64,000 nucleotides of DNA, taken from assembly GCA_027257055.1 (NCBI GenBank), contig JAPVLO010000073.1, positions 1,798,001 through 1,862,000 of the forward strand, written 5' to 3'. Source of the stretch: Cephalopachus bancanus. Lineage: Eukaryota > Chordata > Mammalia > Primates > Tarsiidae. Position 1 is the first letter of the stretch. The number at the start of each line of letters is the position of its first letter. The position numbers and the translations under genes are program-made. The notes below the pieces were generated by a model that was given only the letters and a program-made list of their open reading frames with translations, did not search any database and was not told the origin of the DNA. Below, piece by piece: positions 46,196-59,955 of the stretch.

Positions 46196-49100
46196 GGAAC
46201 CATATGGTTTTCTGTGGAGAAAATTATTTGTTCTGGTGCTATGAAAATTTGGGATCTACAAAGGTCTTAGAATATATTTTTTTTTACTCTTCCTGAGTTT
46301 CTTCATCTCCACTGCTTTTCTTTCATTTATTAACTTTATTCAGTCAGTGCTTACATTGATTACATAAAATGAACTTTAATGTATAATATATATTTCTATA
46401 AAATCATTTAGAAGTTGGAATATATATCTACATCTATATGTATACACACATACACACACATACCTTGTGAAGTTTAAGTGAGATTAAAATGAGATGATCT
46501 GTGATAGGAAGACAAGTGACTATACCAGAGTTTGTTTAAAGATCCAGTTCTATTCAAGAGGCTGTTAAAGTATCTCAGAGAATTTAAACTTGACTTCGGC
46601 AAGGATATTTTGCATGTGACAGCACCCTATACTTTCCTCATTATCTTGAAAAAGGTAAATGCTACAAACTTTTGTCTTTATGGCATCTTACTTGAGAACA
46701 GGGAAAGTTTCAAATATGTTCCTATAAACCCAAATTGAGACTGTTACTGGGCCCTGAGAATCCCTTCGCTTAAGAAAGGGAGAAATTGGCCACATTTTAA
46801 ATCCCTATTTGTTATCAGTTCATAAACTAAGTTGAATTAAGAAATGACAGTGAGAAACAGGTGAGATGACAAAATATATAAGCAGTGTTTACCAGCACTG
46901 TATATTTGGGAGAAAAACAGCAATTCAGCTCCCAAATAAAGCAAAACCAGTGGAATGCTCATAAATGTTAACTTCAGCCAAACAAGATGAAGATCAGCTA
47001 AAGTGAGAAGCTGTATAATTAACTACATTTCTCCAATAGCCCACAGACAAAGATCAATGCAAATTTTGAGCAAGTCTGCATTCAGGCCACTTTGCATAAA
47101 TCCAAAAGTTTAAAAATACATGCACAATCGGCCCTATAACCATAACAACCTTTCTCACTCCTCCCTCTACCACCCCATCCCAATTCATTCTGAGGTAGGC
47201 CAGGTTTTTCAACTTTTAGTCAAAATAAATGATTCTCTAATGAAAGAGTTACACTGAGTTTTCATGTAGACCAATACTTATAACTGATATTCCCAATTTA
47301 TTTTTAGCTTTTTCAATGATTTTCAAAGCCATTGCCAATGTCCATGGGACTTTATATATATATACATTTTAGATTGGGGAATATCCTTTATTTAAAAATT
47401 AGAAGAGATTCACCTCCTCAAGTTAGGGGAGGGGGCTAAAGCTCACCACCTTATAGTTTGTGTAAGTTCAAAAAAGGGCTGTCTTATGATGTTCCAAGAA
47501 ATCAATAAATTCACCCTTCTGTTCTTAAGGCAATAGTCATTTTATTAATATAAAGCCATTGGGATTTTTAAACAAATCTACTTTTAAGGAAATATACTGA
47601 TTACTCTCAGCTTTGGACTTTTAATTTTTCTTTATACTTAGTTGAAACTAGACTATGAAATAGAAAGTGATTAAGGGTAGAGATAAATGCAGACAATGCA
47701 CTTTTGTAGTATTTTTCTTATTCAAAAATAAAAATCACTAGAAGAAAAGAGAAACAGCAAATGGTCTTAGTCCTATACTATCTGGTACTTCCATACTGGC
47801 AAGCATGTTCGTTTAGCTGAGTTAGCCAAATATTAAAAGCCCAAATGTCAAGGAGAAGTAGGCAGATTGACTCTAAATATCTTAGACAAAGTAATTTCCC
47901 TTTTTCTAAACATAACTATCTGAACATTGCTAAGAGATCACATCATAAATGCTGCATCTATTTTACAGGAAATGGAAGGATATAGAATGCATAGTGGGCA
48001 CTCAGGAAACACTAATGGAATTGAATTAACAGTAACATTTTAAAAATTCAGTCTTAGCTAAGTAAAAACTTAATACAAATAAAACAATTTCCATGGTTAT
48101 TATTGAATTTTTTTAAGAAAAAGCTTAAGTTCTCCCTTACAAATATGTTGTTATAGCACGAAGAATAGTATCCATATTCATGTAATGAACAAGGCTTAAT
48201 CAAGGTATCCACTAAGAGAGACAGCAAAATAATAGTGACAATAAGAAGAGTATGAGCTCTTTGCTGCATTAAGAAATGATGTCAAGAGTTTTAAATTGAG
48301 TAGAGAAGGGGGACCTTAATGAAAATAAAAATGCATTCGATATAAAAAATGGTCTCAAATGAGGATGCTTTCTGTTTTCAATCTGTTAATTTCTGTGTCA
48401 TTCAAAGACTGTATAGTAACTCAAGTCAGACAAGAGCACATTTAATCTGTGGGTATTCACAGCAGATGCAAAGTGTGGATAATTATCCACAACTGCTCAC
48501 GCTTCATGACTGAATGATCAAGATTCCTCATTAGCATAACAAACCACATTTATTAGAGTAACTGATTAAGGCAATGCTTTGCTTTGCACAGGTCTCTTTT
48601 CTTTCACAAAGTGAATGAGTTTACAAAGTCCCAGTTCATTTCATTACCTGGGTGGCCACCTCATGGCCCCTTTAGGATAAAATAAATGTGTACAAGAGCT
48701 GCCCAGTACCACTCATGGCTGGCAGGCAAAGGGTCTGTTAAAAAAGAGCATTGATTCAACATCAGGAACAAAGTATGAAGCTTATAGCCTGGATAAACAT
48801 TTATGAAATTTGAATGAGTTTTTCTAGAGAAGAAAAAACATCTAACCCAGCACTTTTAATTTCTTCCTCTTCATCCTTCAAGTCTCAGAACTGGTGCTTT
48901 TTCCTTCAAGGGACAAACCCCTTTCTCAGTTTGGGTCAGGAACTCTTCCCGCGTTTTCCATAGCATTGGATATCACCCTCATATACTTATCACCTTGTCT
49001 CCTTCAGAAGACAGAGAGTTCCATGGGGACAAGAACTTTGATTTGTTACAAAATCATAATATTCATAATAACCTGTACAAGACCAGGTTCACAACAGATA

Positions 49101-50021
49101 CTTAGGAAATGTCGACTGAGTTGACAAAGAGGTTGAGTTAGGAAATTACATTCTTCCCTCTTGTTTTATAAGAGGGAAAGTACAGGGCTTGCATGCACTC
49201 ATGCATTCATTCATTGAATTTCAAAGAAAGAGTAGACACTACAAGATTCTAGAGATACTCCCATAAAGAATTACCTTAAGAATTACAATGCAGTTGATAA
49301 GCTTTTCTAAAGGTAAAAATATTAAGGACCAATGAAAGGAGAGAGATAGTGTACAACCTATTAGAAAGGGCCTCCCAGAGGGGACATTTGAATTGGGTAG
49401 TGATGGATGAATAAAGGAAAAAGGGAAATAGACTTCTAGGGATAGTGTCAGGAGAAACAAGGCATGCTCAGGAAATGAAAAGTAGCATCAGGTGGCTAGG
49501 AAACTAAACCCATAGGAAAGGGACTAGATTGTGACAGAAGCCAAAGTTAGCAAGTAGCTTACACTGTGCAAAGGAATCTGGGCTTCATCTTCTATGGAAT
49601 GGGAACCAGTGATGTCTTTTAAGCAGAGGAGTGGTATGATCAGATCTATCTAGACTTAAGATTCTGCAATTATCATGGAATAAATTGAACCCATTCAATG
49701 AGGTTTGAGAAACTATGGACAAGGAACAAGCATTGTTCCCTCAGGTTGGGAACAATGACCTAAATGACTATTAGCTAAATCAAATGAGAGAAAAAGTAAA
49801 ATGAACAAGAAAAGCATTTCCTTTTCCTGGGATGCTTCTACACTATTTCTCTGATACAGGTTGTCAACTCCCTGAGAAGATAAACTGCATTTTTCTCTTA
49901 AGCCTAATTTGTAAATGACAATACTATTAATGTCTTATGTTCCTAATACTTTAGTAAGAGTAACAATAATAATTTAGTAAGAGTAAGCAGATAATGCTGC
50001 AAACTGAAGAACTTTCCATAC
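46196..50021. other. ST7: ST7 intronic sequence with an old L2-like remnant
   Basis: At 49230-49690 an antisense L2-like stretch is seen (gggcctcccagaggggacat, cttttaagcagaggagtggt, atgatcagatc). A short CA/TA tract lies at 46430-46465. Otherwise no repeat or exon recognised. Confidence 0.5.
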
Positions 50022-50181
50022 CTGAAACACTTTGCCTGTTGGAATCTGAGTCTCCATTGCTGGAATTAGAATTGTTGGAAGAGTTGTTGTCAACCCCTCC
50101 CAGAAGGGGGCGCAAGTGGCTCACTGAGACTTGTTCAATGAATGAAGTTCCATACTTGCGAAAATACCACCATTCAAATAT
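50022..50181 (-). CDS. ST7: ST7 exon: end of N-terminal membrane segment and Asn/Ser-rich linker
   Basis: This 160-bp exon reads [20 protein letters not shown] and continues SHLRPLLGG, then a low-complexity Asn/Ser/Asp linker [17 protein letters not shown] and ends RQSVS plus one base of the next codon. It starts in phase 0 after the acceptor ctgttctag and ends at the donor gtatgg. It corresponds to about residues 79-131 of human ST7, right after a hydrophobic segment, so the linker is probably exposed. The linker contains several N-x-S sequons, but whether it faces the lumen is not known from this sequence. The CpG-bearing stretch encoding LRPLLGG also looks like a CTCF motif (see findings). 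Confidence 0.96.
50100..50117 (+). promoter_or_regulatory. CTCF-like motif inside an ST7 exon
   Basis: ccagaagggggcgcaagt agrees closely with the CTCF core CCASYAGRGGGCGC. It overlaps codons for the LRPLLGG part of ST7. Binding is inferred from the motif alone. Confidence 0.5.
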
Positions 50182-53100
50182 CTAGAACAGAAAAAGAATA
50201 TGCAAGTTTATGGTCCTTGTTACTGTTTATGATTTCTGTACACGTGCCCATAAAACACGTCACATTTACTAACCCTATTCACCTTAAATGCTCAATTACT
50301 TTTTTCCAAATATTGTTTATTCTAAATATTAAAGATCTTAATAAAATTAAAACATCAATAGCATTTAAAATTCTCAGTGTGGTTTTCTTTGTTTAATACT
50401 GGTTTCAAAAAATCTATAACTACAATCATGGACAAGAATGGTTCAATAGTATTTTTCTCCAAATTAATATAATATTCAAATAAAATCACCACAGCTGAAA
50501 GAGAACTCCAGAAATATATATAAATAGGCCAATTTTTAAGGTATGGCTTGAAATATTCCAGTTCTTGGTACCTTACATTCTGATTAAGCCATTCCCATCT
50601 AAAATTAAGAGAAAAATTCTTAAAAAAAAAAAAAAATAAGACCTCCTTAAGAAAATGCTGGTTTCACAGAACAAAAGAATGAGAGGTACCCTATTTCCTA
50701 TATGGACAGCACCCAACTGCTGAGACATTATCTCACTGGAGATGTGCTTTATAGACATAAGCATCTGTTGCACACTATTAATGTTTCCTAGTACACGAGA
50801 TGAATTCCAAAAAAGAAAAGAAACAGCTTTCACTGATAAAAGGAAAGAACAATGATACGCACATTACTAAACTGAAGTCAGGACTTCCCCAGCATCTGAA
50901 GAGCAAGGGCTGCGCCCAACCCCTCCCATCTGGCCCCCTGCTTCCAGAGTAAACACGTCTCCATCACTTTTCAAAGTTGCTCTCTCTCACACCCTTTTCT
51001 CTTCTTGTTTGATTTGGAATTTGTTCCTTAAGCCATTCCACCATTCCACAGAAGAAATTTTTAAAAATCAACTATATCCCAAAGTCTCATAGGATAGCTA
51101 CATTTTTATAATATGAAATGTGCAATTAACACAGAATTAATTACCTTTATCCTTACTTATTTCATAACAACAAGATCTCATTATCTATTCTGGAATGAAC
51201 TTTGGGCCATTATTTAAAAACTGGTGTTTTCTCTCTTTTGATCCATTAAAGATTTCTAAAAAGATATAAAGAACATGTACTGGTGATCAGAAGGAAGTGT
51301 CAATCAAATGAGATTTTTCCAATCCTATAATAGGACACTGTGACTTAATTCCAAGGAGTTGCTCCTTCTGACTACAGGTGAAGTATCTGAAATGCCTGAG
51401 ACCAGAAATGTTTTGAATTTCTAACTTTTTTGAATTTTGGAATATTTGTATTATACTGGTTGAGCATGCCTAATCCAAAAATCTGGCACTCAAAAAATTG
51501 CTGATTTTGGAGCATTTCAGATTTTGGATGCTCAACGTATATATGAATCATCACATGTCAAAACATTCCAGTAATTTCTCTGGCAAAGCTGGAAGAATAT
51601 ACTATGAAAGTTAAGAAGGGATAAGGCTAGTCTGCAACATTTAGAATAACTAAAAATATGAGATTTTGTTTGAAGAAGGAAGAAAGCCCACACACTACCA
51701 TGAAGGAAGCTTCTTTGTGCCAGTCTACAATTCAAGTTAGTAAAGCATCTTGTCTGTTACTAGGTTGTTGGTGGAAAGTCCTAGAAATCACTGTGCCAAA
51801 GGGTATTGCTCACCATACAGTCCTGACCACTCAACAAAGCTTAAAAGATTTATGGTTTTGCCTAAATTTATTAGAAGAAAAAGAAGACTGAAAGATCCCA
51901 AACACTTGTCATAGAACCAGCAATAGCTCTCAGTCACAAGGGGAGGAAAGTCTTCTCTGCCCCCACTCTTTGCTCTGCTTTCTATATTGGGTTGCCGAGG
52001 CACCTGCCAGGCCTTGGTTCACTCATTCCATCACATAGCACTAAGTGATCCACACAATTCAAGAGCTGTACTCCAAGATTACAAAGACGTGGACTTTGCC
52101 ATTACAGATGCAAAATGCCTCTCACCAGTTGCTCCTAGCATGCCCGTAACCATCACACAAAGATACCTTAGGATTCTTCAAATTTCTTAGTTCCTCTAGC
52201 AGAACCATAGCATGTTGGCACTAAAAGGGACCTTAAAAGGCTATATACAGAGTTAATTTACAGGTAAGAAATGAGGACTATCCATCAGAGTATAATGACG
52301 TGCCCAAAGTCACATAGCTAATTAAATAGTCCCTTAGCATGCAGCTCCCGCTCTCTGCCACTAATCTTACCAAGGCCCTATAACAAGACCTTTTTCTATA
52401 ACTTCTTTGCTTTGTATAAACAAATATTGGCAGATGTAGACTATCATTTCCCCTTTCAAATCTTTACTTCCAAGTGCCCTCACTGTCCCTCTGTGTTTTC
52501 TTAGCTATAAAAACTCATCAAGAAGTAGTCTACCAAACAGGACCAGATTATTCATTATTGACATTTGCATTAGAGACCTTCCACCTGGTATGTATGTAAG
52601 TATGTATGTATGTATTTCAATAGCTTAAGGGGGTATAAATAGTTTTTGGCTACATGGTTGCATTGTATAGTGGCAAAGAAGTCTGGGCTTTAAGTGTACC
52701 TACCACCCCTACCTGTGCCTACCTGGTTTTTCTAAAGTAGTAATAACAGACCTCAGTAAAGACTGGGTTATTCATGCAGCTGTTTGGGGGGGCCATCTCA
52801 GGCCTGTCATATCACAGCAATAGTAATACTCTACCGTGTGCAGGGACACAAGCATATAGAGATATTTGCCATGAACAGGGGACACTAGTATAAAAAAGGG
52901 CCCTTGCCCTTCTAATATGTACTAAACAAACAACTAGGAAAGAAAGAAGGGAAGAACAAGAAGACTTCTGAAACTTTGAATCAAGTCTCCCCATTTGGCA
53001 TCTTAGCATAACAATCTTTTCCTATTCCTGAAGCATGTCAGGCTTTGGGTGAGCACCTCACGTATTTTAAAAGAGCTGCACAGATCCAAATGGGCAGATG

Positions 53101-53533
53101 TGTTACTTAATGCGCATGTATTTGGTGTCACTTTGGATTCTTTTCCCCGGTGCACATCTACAATGTAAACAGCAAAGCTCTCATAAACAAATTTAGATTT
53201 TTAAAAGTAGTTCTTGGACATGCTAGTAGCTTAGAGGGCCTGCCACAGCGGAACTAAATAGTGTTTAATCTGACAGACCATCAAAAAAATTAAAATATAA
53301 ATTTATACATTTTGTAGTCTTAAAAACATAATCTCTGTAGTGCTTTTTTCCTACTCATGCTCCAACCCAAGAATTATATAGGTCAACTGGGTTTGCATTT
53401 AGAAAGTCAACAGGGACCCTATTATTTACTTTAAAGGCAAAAACCCTTTAAACTAGGTGCTGGGTTATGTAACCTTGGTTGGTTATTTCAATTCTTTGGG
53501 GCTCAGTTTTCTAATGTATAAAAAATAAGGTTA
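50182..53533 (-). other. ST7: ST7 upstream intron, proximal part
   Basis: Contains a palindromic DNA-transposon-like piece at 51420-51545, a MIR-like antisense piece at 52205-52360 (gtgcccaaagtcacatagct) and a TATG microsatellite at 52588-52615. No further ST7 exon is visible. Confidence 0.55.
51420..51545. mobile_element. Palindromic MITE-like DNA transposon remnant
   Basis: ggttgagcatgcctaatcca, ccaaaaatctggcactc and, in reverse, ggagcatttcagattttgga, gatgctcaac form a partial palindrome typical of small Tigger-related elements. Subfamily not assigned. Confidence 0.65.
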
Positions 53534-53830
53534 ACTGGGCACGGTGTCACAAGCCTGTAATCCCAGCACTTTGGGAGGCTGAGGTGAGGGGATTGTCTGA
53601 GCCCACGGGTTCGAGAACACCCTGGGCAACTTGGTGAGACCTCATCTCTACAACTGAAAAAAAAATTAGCAGGGCATGGTGATGTGCGTCTGTAGTTCCA
53701 ACTACTTTAAAGGCTGAGGTGGAAGGATTGCCTGAGCCCAGGAGGTCGACGCTGGGGTGGCCGTGAGCATGCCACTGCATTCCAGCTTGGGAGACGGAGT
53801 GAGACTCCAACTCAAAAAAAAAAAAAAAAA
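53534..53830 (+). mobile_element. Full-length Alu
   Basis: Text actgggcacggtgtcacaag, gggaggctgaggtgagggga, gtgagactccaactcaaaaa. It keeps the undeleted left arm (gggcaacttggtgagacc) and looks slightly older than the youngest group. Confidence 0.95.
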
Positions 53831-56800
53831 GTCACAGTAAGCATTCAGTTAACGTTGGATGAAGGGAGGAAGAGAAGGAGACTGGATGGGTGGATGGTTG
53901 GAAGGTTAAATGGATGGATTATAAGGGCTGGCCCAGTTGATGTAATGGGATATAGTCTAAATAAACAGCAGGATTAATACAAAGATTTTGTGTTCATTTG
54001 ACTTGTCATAAAAAAGAAAGGCTCTCACATATCTGTGGAAGAGGAAAAAATCCAGTGAAAAGAGAGAAACTGAAGATTGGAAAGAGTACATATGGCCAAG
54101 AGACATGATGCCAAGAGCCCAGAAGGTATATCCATACTAACTTGTTCTAAGATAGGGAGAAAAAGAAAGATGGGTGAATAGAGGGAGACACCCTATTTTG
54201 GAATGTAGGTGGTAATATGAATTGTTTCACATGGAAAAAGGGTGAAAACTGAGTGACACTGATCTCGGTGGAGGTACAGGGTTTATCTCCTGGGAATAAA
54301 GGAGATGGGGATGGAATTGGGAATGTGAGTGTTGAGGACATGGTTTGGACCTATACCTCACAGGCCAGATACTACACTCAGGGCCCAGATGGCATTTAAA
54401 ACAAAGACCAAACTGGCAAGGACCCAGTTACCAATGCACAATGGTCTCCTCCATCAGTATTTGACAGATACAAAGAGGATGACCAAGGAGCACTGGGGCC
54501 AGAAGCTGGGGCAGAGATGCAGGTCTCCAGCTGGCCTAGGGGACAAACTTGTCTCATCTTCACCTGTAGGGAGGAAGCAAAAATCTGACAGAGAAAATGA
54601 ACAAGACCCTTCCATCAATCATGCAGATTCTTCCTATCCATGAGGGCTTCATCTTCTTTTGAACTGCATGTTCTACATTCAAAACACTTCATGAGTAGGG
54701 ACTTTCCTATACCCTATATTACACTCAAGAATGTTCAAGATTGCCATATAGCAGAAGCTTATTAACTCTACACCAACTCCATTAAACCCATGAGAAATAC
54801 AAAGATGTCAAACCCTGAAATTGGTTACGTTCTTCCTAAGAATTAAAGTAGATGATGATGAACAGGAGGATAGATACAGTGATGGTAGAGACTGAAGAGG
54901 GAATATGAACTTTCTGACAGTCTAATCCCAGATAGACAGATTGTCAAACTGATACCTGCTCTAAGTCTTCAAAAATATATCAGATAAACATTTTTTGTTT
55001 TGCTTTGTTTTTACTGGCAAAAGGGGATCCCTTGGACTCCAAGGGGATAAACCAAGGCAGTTATTATGTGTTATATCTGTAACCTCTTAAGCTTTCTTTT
55101 TGAATTTTCAAGTATATCCTTTTCTTCATATCCATGACCCTTTCAAAGTTCCTCCTAATTCCTCATGACAGATATAGCTTAAAAAAAAAACTCTAGTGTT
55201 CTGTATGTTTTGTTTAGGAATAGTGAATAGCCACTGATCAGGTCTTGGCCTTCTGCTTCCCAGATCTCAGATAATTCTTCCTCTCCCACCTGTTCCTCTA
55301 ACAGTTGCAGAGCTATGTAAAGAACTGGCACTCATGCCCTTCCTGTCCCCTTTTTGGTCACCTGTTGCCAAGGCTTTGGGAGAAAAGACAAAGGAGTTCT
55401 CTTCAAGGCCAACAGCCAATGATCCATCCCAATTTCAGCACATGAATGTTCACAGGATGAGATTTCTCTATTGTAGCATTAATTACTGTGGTCTTGAAGG
55501 GAGGATAACTCTCCTGAGGTGAAGTGATGGAGACCACTGAGACTTGGGAGAAGCCAGCCATGTCATTCATCTCAATCCCTGCCAGCACATACTGTGGTGG
55601 CAGTTGTGCTTTAGGTTCCTCCTCTGGAGATTCTGGTTCAGTTGGTATAGGGTGGTGTTGGTATCCATGATTTTAAACAAGCTCCTAGATAATTCTGGTG
55701 CAGAAGTGAATTCATTTACTCACTGGATCTTCTATGCATTCAACAAATATTTTCTAAGTATTTACCCTGGCATTGTAGGCACAGGGTATTTAGTGCATAA
55801 AAACACAAATATGGTCCTTGCCTTTGTGATTCCTCAGTTCTAGGTAGGAAGAAGACAATAAATGATCACACAAGTAAAACATAAATTGTAGTAAGTGTTG
55901 GTCCACGTTCTAGACTGGCCAAATTTGACCTAATCCATGGTCAATTGAAAAAAGAAAAAATGTGTACTTCAGAGAAGGCTGTAGTCTCCTTCTCTTCCTC
56001 TTTCTTTTCTTTTTCTTCTTTCCTTCCCTCCCCTCCTTTCCTTTCTTATCTACCTGGCCCTCTTCTGTGGGTCTGTTAAAATAAAAATATCAACTGCTGT
56101 ACCCCACTGCTTTTCATTCCCAGGCAACACTTTATGAGAGGCAGAATGACGCTGTGGCAAAGCAGTGGAAACAGAAATTCGAGTTTTCACTCCATTCTTA
56201 GGAGACCTGGGCAAGTCATAACTTTTCTGGATGCCTAGTCCTTGGGTCTTTACTGATTTAAGTTGAATGCCTTCTGGGGGTTCCTGTCCCAGCTCTGCAA
56301 CTCCATGGCTTTCAAGTCTCTCAAGTCTCTCAAGTTCAAAATAGTCAAAAATGCAGTTTTGTTCCTCTACCTGTCTTTAGCTTGCTCGCCCTTTTTAAAA
56401 ATCATTGCCAAATCTAATCCTTAATTTGATCTAATCAAATGCTCATGTCCACAATTAGATCCTGTCAGGCATCTATCTACTTTTTTTGCCCCGCACTTAG
56501 TGTCCTGCAGAAGATCATTAATTTCTATGGTGAAACCAAGAAGCTGTAATCTGATAAGGCTAAGAGAGTCTCAGTTTACTCCCATTGTTTGCAGGCTTCC
56601 CTGCCATCTGGCCCCCATACCATCTCTCGATGCTTTATTCTATAGCCAAAAGATGGGCTGCTCTATAACTGATGCAGCCTGACATTTTATGGACTGCTTT
56701 TCACACCCCAAGAGCCCTTCCAGTCAAGTTTCCCTGAGTCTTTTTTCACTCTAGCTCCAGAATACCAACATTTGAGTGATTCATTTGCTTATCAATTAAA

Positions 56801-57282
56801 CTGCTACCTAAAGTGCAAGTTCTGTAGATGGATGAAAAAGAGTTGAGAGGAGACAAACAATCTTCCAACCCTACTCCCTTACTTTTGAACAGGAGGAGAT
56901 GGAGGGCATGATCAGAGAGATCTAGATTCAAACCTTACCATTTAGATGCTATATGACACTCTGCAGCATAAAGATAGTTATACCTGTCACTTAAAATGTC
57001 AATGTGAATTAACTGAAATAATATATGCAAAACACTTAATAGAGTATCCCTGGTATAGTGTGGAAACTCAATAAATGGATCTGTTGCTACAACTGTCTCC
57101 TACCCAATCGTCATCTCTTCTACTACTTCTCCAAAATCTACTTCTTTCACATCTAATCCAAAAAGTTCTCTTACTTACTATTCTAATTTTCTCTTTCTTA
57201 TTCTTGATTCTGACTTTTTAAAATTCTGCCTTTTATATATCTATTTTATATATGAATGCATATATACACATGCGCACGCGCG

Positions 57283-57317
<35 letters not shown>

Positions 57318-59070
57318 CTTAATAGGGATATAGGACTCTATGTATAAATGTCAATACAACATAGAGCATTTTCTCCTGTCTACCAACATTTTGAGAAAAT
57401 TAAGGGGAGCATATTCTGTACCTATCTACCTTAACACTTTCAAAAGCAAAAACGAAACTCAGAAATTTTCTCCACTGAAATGAACATTGCCTGCAGAGAC
57501 TAACTTGGCAGGTCCAGGTTGTGATGGCAGGTGCAGTTCTATGGCTGGAACTGGGCTGGGATGAGAAGGCTTGTGCCAAGCAGGCAGAGGGTACCTTGAG
57601 GTTAAGCAAAGGAAGGAGCTGCCTGGATGGGTATGGGCACAGGAACCAGCAGGAGGAGTAAGACAGGTGTGACAAACTCATTGCTAGCTTTCAACTTGTG
57701 AAATTAAGAACTGCCAGTGATATCTAGTAAAATATACACCCATTTATTTGCAAACACAGTGTAAAGGACAGCAGCATTTGTCAAATGAATTTTATTTCTA
57801 TGTATATTTGCTGAGGTTACTTGACTTTACCAGATTTTGAGGGTTTTTTTTTTTCCTACCTCTCTTCTCCTAAGAAATCAAATTACATGATAATTTCCAT
57901 TTCCAGCATAGGAATTCTGAGGTTCCCAAACAACCTTGGGCTCCCCAGGGGGAGCCCTATGCTTGTACTGTTAATAGCAGGTTCTCAGAATGTTGCTTAA
58001 GGGAGGGCAGTTAGGTAATTGTCTCTCTGGTGCCAGGAAACAACCTGTTAAGCACCTCTATGCACACAGCTATTCTGCAAAATCGCCTGATCCTTTGCCT
58101 CATTGCTGCCTCTCCCTGAAATGCACTCAGCAGAAAAGGATAGCGGCTGAATAGAAAGCTTATCCTGGGTTCACTTCAAGGCCAAGCAAAGCTGAGGCCC
58201 CAAAGGCTAGACAATGCCAGTGTCAACAACCACTAAAGCAGGAGTCTAAAGCTATCAAGAGCTATTCCCACATTGTAGTTACTTTGCCCACCACACAGAT
58301 CAGCTTTTTAGAGAAAGGCCTTTCAACATGTTCCTACATGAGAGACTTTCTTTTGCCCAAAGTTTCCTATTAGTCAGGAGTATGCTCTGCTTCCTGAGAA
58401 TGCTGCAAGGCAAATGTACCATAAGACAGCCCAGCAATCATCTGGTTTCAGCAGCTGCACTCCACATGCAGGAGAAAGCTTCACCAGCCCAGACCTGCAA
58501 AGGCGGCCACGCTCTAGGGAAATCCCTTTATTGCTGATGGGACTTCACCATCCCTGAGTTAGAAGGGAAAACAACCATTGGGCCTAGCCTACCAGTGAAA
58601 GGAAATAACTCACACTGAGGTAGTTAATTTATAGCCTGTGAAACCACACCAAACTAGTGCTAGAATAAAATCCAGACCTAGAAAAACAGCTGAGAACCTC
58701 ACCAGAGTAGCAGTAGCACAGGCTGCTTGTGCAAGATGACCTGGCTCTAATTCTGCTCCACCATTTGCTATGAGGACTAAATGCTGACTTTTTGTTCTCT
58801 CTTGTCAAATTCCTAACTAAGGGGACTTGGGGAGTCACGCCCTATAAACCATAAAGTCTCATCAGATGAGTTTTTATTAACCCTACATAATGTGGCTCAC
58901 TTTCCAACATGAGTTTGATAGAACATCACATAACAGATAAAGAAGGAAATCAAAAAGCTGTCTCTTGGGGAAATTTGCATCTATACAGAATTCCCAGATG
59001 AGCTAGACATTTGCCATCTTTTCTGTCTCAGGGCTGCCACCTATCAGGCTTCATCTGTATGCCAAATAAC
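53831..59070. other. ST7: ST7 upstream intron with MIR and simple repeats
   Basis: Contains a GGAT-rich stretch at 53880-53925, a pyrimidine tract at 55985-56050, a 9-bp unit (tctctcaag) in three copies at about 56310-56337, a MIR at 56920-57080 (gtatccctggtatagtgtgg) and a CA tract at 57268-57317. No exon found. Confidence 0.5.
57240..57318. repeat. Alternating purine-pyrimidine tract ending in (CA)n
   Basis: tatatgaatgcatatataca is followed by catgcgcacgcgcgcacaca and then a perfect CA run. Strict alternation over most of the tract favours Z-DNA. Confidence 0.95.
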
Positions 59071-59366
59071 CTGGCCGGGCTTGGTGACTCAGCCTGTAAT
59101 CCCACGCTTTGGGAGGCCAAAGTGAGTGGATTGCCTGAGCCCGTGGGTTCGAGACCTGCCTGGGCAAGTTGTTGAAACCTCATCTCTACAATAAATCAAA
59201 AAATTAGCCGGGCGTGGTAGCATGCGCCTGTAGTTCCAGCTACTTGGAAGGCTGAAGGGAAGGATTGCCAGAGCCCAGCAGGTCGAGGCTGCGGTGGCCG
59301 GGAGCGGCCACTGCACTCCAGTCTGGGCAAGAGTGAGACTCCAGCTCAACTCAAAAAAAAAAAAAA
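59071..59366 (+). mobile_element. Full-length Alu (young lineage, no left-arm deletion)
   Basis: Carries cccacgctttgggagg and gcctgggcaagttgttgaaa, then ggccgggagcggccactgca and an A tail. Confidence 0.95.
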
Positions 59367-59759
59367 ACAACAACAAAAAACTTGGCTTCTCAAACCCCTT
59401 ATCTCAACTTAGCAATTCCTTCCCTGATGTCGAAATTCCTTAGACGTAGTGTAACTTGCTACTAACTGCCTATCAGGAAATCTTTAAATCCACCTATGAC
59501 CTACAAGCCCCACCTCCACTGTTCAATCAGACATGTCCTGCCTTCCCAGTCTGAACTCATGTAAATCTCACATGTATTGATTTGTGGAGTTTCTTGGTAA
59601 CATCTGTCTCCCCAAGGTGTATATAATCAAGCTACAATTTAATCACCTTGGGCACATGTTCTGAGGACTTCTTGAGATTGTGCCATGGGCCTAAGGTCAC
59701 TAACACTTGGCTCAGAATAAGCATTTTAAAATATTTTACAGAGCTTAGCATCTTTCATC

Positions 59760-59955
59760 AGCAGTTAGCCATGTAACCTAAGACAGGTTACTAACTTGTC
59801 TATTAGACCTATTCAGCATATGTGTAAGTAAAATGGAAATAATGGTAGCAATTACCTCCTTGTACTGTGGTGAAGGGTAAATGGGTTAGCATGCAGAGTG
59901 CTTTACTTCAGTGCCTGGCACACAGCAAGCATTACCTAAGTAGGTTACTTTCTTG
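59760..59955 (+). mobile_element. MIR, plus orientation
   Basis: Text catgtaacctaagacaggtt, aaaatggaaataatggtagc, cagtgcctggcacacagcaa is MIR in order. Confidence 0.88.

Noticed and set aside
49994..50185. Plus-strand frame [20 protein letters not shown]
   Set aside because: It is the complement of an ST7 exon read on the wrong strand; the minus strand has the conserved protein and splice sites.
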